NCBI GenBank assembly: GCA_030549335.1
Contig: CM060194.1
Location: 32,260,171 to 32,324,170, forward strand
Direction of reading: 5' to 3'
DNA length: 64,000 nt
Origin: Pontederia crassipes
Lineage: Eukaryota; Streptophyta; Magnoliopsida; Commelinales; Pontederiaceae
Part shown: piece by piece, positions 61,895 through 64,000 of the stretch
Layout of the letters: each line of letters opens with the position of its first letter
Position numbering within the stretch: position 1 is the first letter of the stretch
The notes under the pieces: generated by a model
The model's database searches: none
The model's input: the letters and a program-made list of their open reading frames with translations, nothing else
Told to the model about the DNA's origin: nothing
Program-made: the position numbers and the translations under genes

Positions 61895-63567
61895 GGTAGG
61901 CCTCGTTGAAGTAAGCATAGTGAACTGAACGAAGCCATGGCGATGGTGAGCCTTTCATAAGTGGGATAGCCATCTCGTACAGTATTTAGTCACATACTAT
62001 TTTATAGGTTGACTAGAGTCTAACTTTTAAGAATAATTCTCTACCTTTAAAAAATTCATATTGTTTGAATATTTCATGACTGTTATATGAATTGAAATAT
62101 GAAATGTATTAATGTTCACTGTTGAAGCTTATACAATTTAGCAACATTCCATTCTTTTTTTATTGTATGCGCAATTTTTAGTTTTGAGAATCATGGACAC
62201 TAGTTAAAGCTTTTGTTCGGGATAAATTGAATGTTATTTTAAGCTTTAATTTGTTTCAATTATGTTCTACCAAATTTTTACTTTGCAAAAAAAAAAATAA
62301 ATAGCGCTTATGTAAGATACTAAGATGACAGAGGTAGAGATGAAAGTTATTACAAAATATTTAATTGGCTTAATATTTTGTATTGTCCCATTGTCAAATT
62401 ATCTTCAGTAATAAATTTCAATAAATTTCTAAACATAGCATTTAGTACTAGGTGAGCATTTCAGCCACCGACTTTTTTTAATATTTTTAATGGTGGCATG
62501 GATTTAGTTGCTTTGGTGTCAATATTGATTTGGCAGCCATGTCATCGTATAACTTGATAACTGCTATCTTAAGTGAAGACTACTAATGTTGAAACAATTA
62601 TGTAGTGGGAGAACTAAATAGTTATGAATTAAAATTAGAGGACCAAAATGATATCAAGAGCAAAGTTGGAGGACTATTTTTTGAAAATTACTCACTAGAG
62701 TCTCTTTCGTTTAGCTGATGTAAAATAGTTACTAATTTAAAGTGTTGATAGATATTTTGACGATGGAAGATGATTTAATTAGTTACGTGTTTAATAATAA
62801 TAAAAATTTGGAAGTTATTTTTTAGTCAAATGATAAAAAAATTAATATTATAATAGAAAAATACATGAAGAAAAGTTATGTATATTTTAATGGATAAATA
62901 GTACATTCATTGATCAAATGATCCATTTTTTTCTCACACAAACTAAGTTGGATTCCATAGCTTATTTTTCTAACTTATAATCAACACTTTTTTTTTCAAT
63001 TACCAAATAAAGAGAAAACTTCAAAATTGCTTATAGCTTTGCCAAACAATCCAAAGTGAATGGTCAGGTGCATACCGAGTGGCACATTCATTCACAAGAG
63101 TTGGAAGTTAACAATGTCGGCCCCATGAATGGGCGAGGGTATGACCCAATGGGAAGAAGTAATAGAAAATCAAGAAAAAAGAAGAAACAAAGATGTGCCG
63201 CATTTGTTGAGATCGATGGAGAAGATGGACAAGAGATCCATGGAGAAGAGAAGCATGATGTTCAGGGGTTATTAGTAACCAAGTTTTGTGTATGTGGTTT
63301 CCTTCAGGCTTCATCATAAATGGTTTTTCACATATCCAAATTTTGAATTTAACTACCAAAATAGTATATGGAATGTTAAGAAATGAACATTTAGGTTGAT
63401 GATTATGACATTGTCGGATAAATTTCAAGCATAATCCCATAACTATACTCCTTAACTACATTTTTATGATTGTCTAAGCTTTCTTACATAAATGATCAAC
63501 TTTAATCTTATAATTTGGGAGTCACTATTATTAAATTTGATTGTTGAGTCGTCATCATCATCATCAA
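61895..63567. other. AT-rich intergenic DNA, no gene seen
   Basis: Only AT-rich sequence. A lysine-rich 87-codon frame at 63056-63319 has no recognisable domain, no homologue that I know and no neighbouring exons, so I do not call it a gene. Confidence 0.45.
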
Positions 63568-64000
63568 GGTAGTTATGATCGTGATCTTATGTAAGATCGG
63601 AAAGGATAAAGACATAAAATTAGATTGGGGATCATAAGATTTTACTTATTTATTAGAAAATATTTTAATATATAAAATTACATAATAATAAATTTGTAAT
63701 TATTTAAATTATAAATAATGTTAACTTGGGTACTATCCTATTAAGACTTCCTACGAATGCATATACATATTATTTATATGATAGTAAGTTAATATAAATT
63801 GACAAAAAATGACAATAATATGATTAATATGGAGTAGCATTATATAATAATTTTTAATATACAATGATAATATAGTTATCTATGTAGAAAATATTTTTAA
63901 AATTTTAATTATAACCAATCATCTTCTTATTTTTATTTTTTCAAAAATCATGTTGCACTTGGTGAAAAATTTAAAAATATATATAAAATTAGAAAAACAA
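63568..64000. repeat. GATC-ended repeat, reverse copy, cut by the window end
   Basis: GGTAGTTATGATCGTGATCTTATGTAAGATCGG starts the copy. The interior from about 63640 is the diverged reverse complement of 35640-35990, with matching stretches around CTATCCTATTAAGACTTCCTACRAATGCATAT and AAAAATCATGTTGCACTTGGTGAAAA. The copy continues past the window. Confidence 0.65.

Noticed and set aside
63056..63319. 87-codon lysine-rich + strand frame
   Set aside because: No recognisable domain, promoter or adjoining exon. An isolated frame of this size is expected by chance.

Overview
This is a window of plant nuclear DNA, most likely from a monocot. Evidence for a plant: multi-exon genes with GT-AG introns coding for plant-only families (class III peroxidase, calcium-dependent protein kinase), Ty1/copia and Ty3/gypsy retroelement remains, Au-type SINEs and a CACTA element. 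Evidence for a monocot: the peroxidase and kinase coding exons are very GC-rich against an AT-rich background, especially the last peroxidase exon. I cannot name the species; Zingiberales or a related commelinid lineage is only a guess.

Four host genes can be modelled exon by exon. (1) A class III peroxidase of the PRX42 type, + strand, 4 exons, 19171-22654. (2) A calcium-dependent protein kinase close to CPK29, - strand, 9 exons, 24776-27198. (3) An OTU-family deubiquitinase (YOD1/OTU1 class, Arabidopsis OTU2-like), + strand, 8 exons, 49879-56247; its 4.2 kb second intron holds a serine hydroxymethyltransferase fragment and an Au SINE. (4) A coiled-coil protein of the At5g41620 type, - strand, 3 exons, 58124-60881, with two apparent frameshifts in its last exon. 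They are ordinary unlinked plant genes, not a pathway cluster.

Layout. 1-7146 is AT-rich intergenic DNA with degenerate repeats. 7147-11889 is a complete but inactivated Ty1/copia element with two 354 bp LTRs and a TAGCT target duplication. About 12950-15060 is a decayed Ty3/gypsy pol on the - strand. 17464-18599 is a long-terminal-inverted-repeat element whose core is an unusual array of two alternating GC-rich hairpins. 19171-27198 carries the peroxidase and kinase genes. 29966-31522 is a CACTA element with a duplicated terminus. 32991-34500 is a FAR1/MULE-type pseudogene. 36015-46150 is a 10 kb Sirevirus-like copia element on the - strand with 1.27 kb LTRs, an envelope-like region and a nested SINE. 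47600-48110 looks like a nuclear insertion of plant mitochondrial DNA with a group II intron domain V. 49879-60881 holds the OTU and coiled-coil genes. Two hAT-like MITEs of one family, built of GGGTCGG-type repeats, lie at 56830-57413 and 61376-61886. The rest is AT-rich intergenic sequence.

The most unusual items are the alternating-hairpin core, the GGGTCGG MITE pair with clean 8 bp duplications, and the reuse of one GGTCGACC-centred motif in both the LTRs and the internal 3' region of the Sirevirus-like element. I found no convincing new multi-gene system. All identities were judged by eye and from memory of the families; no search was run.
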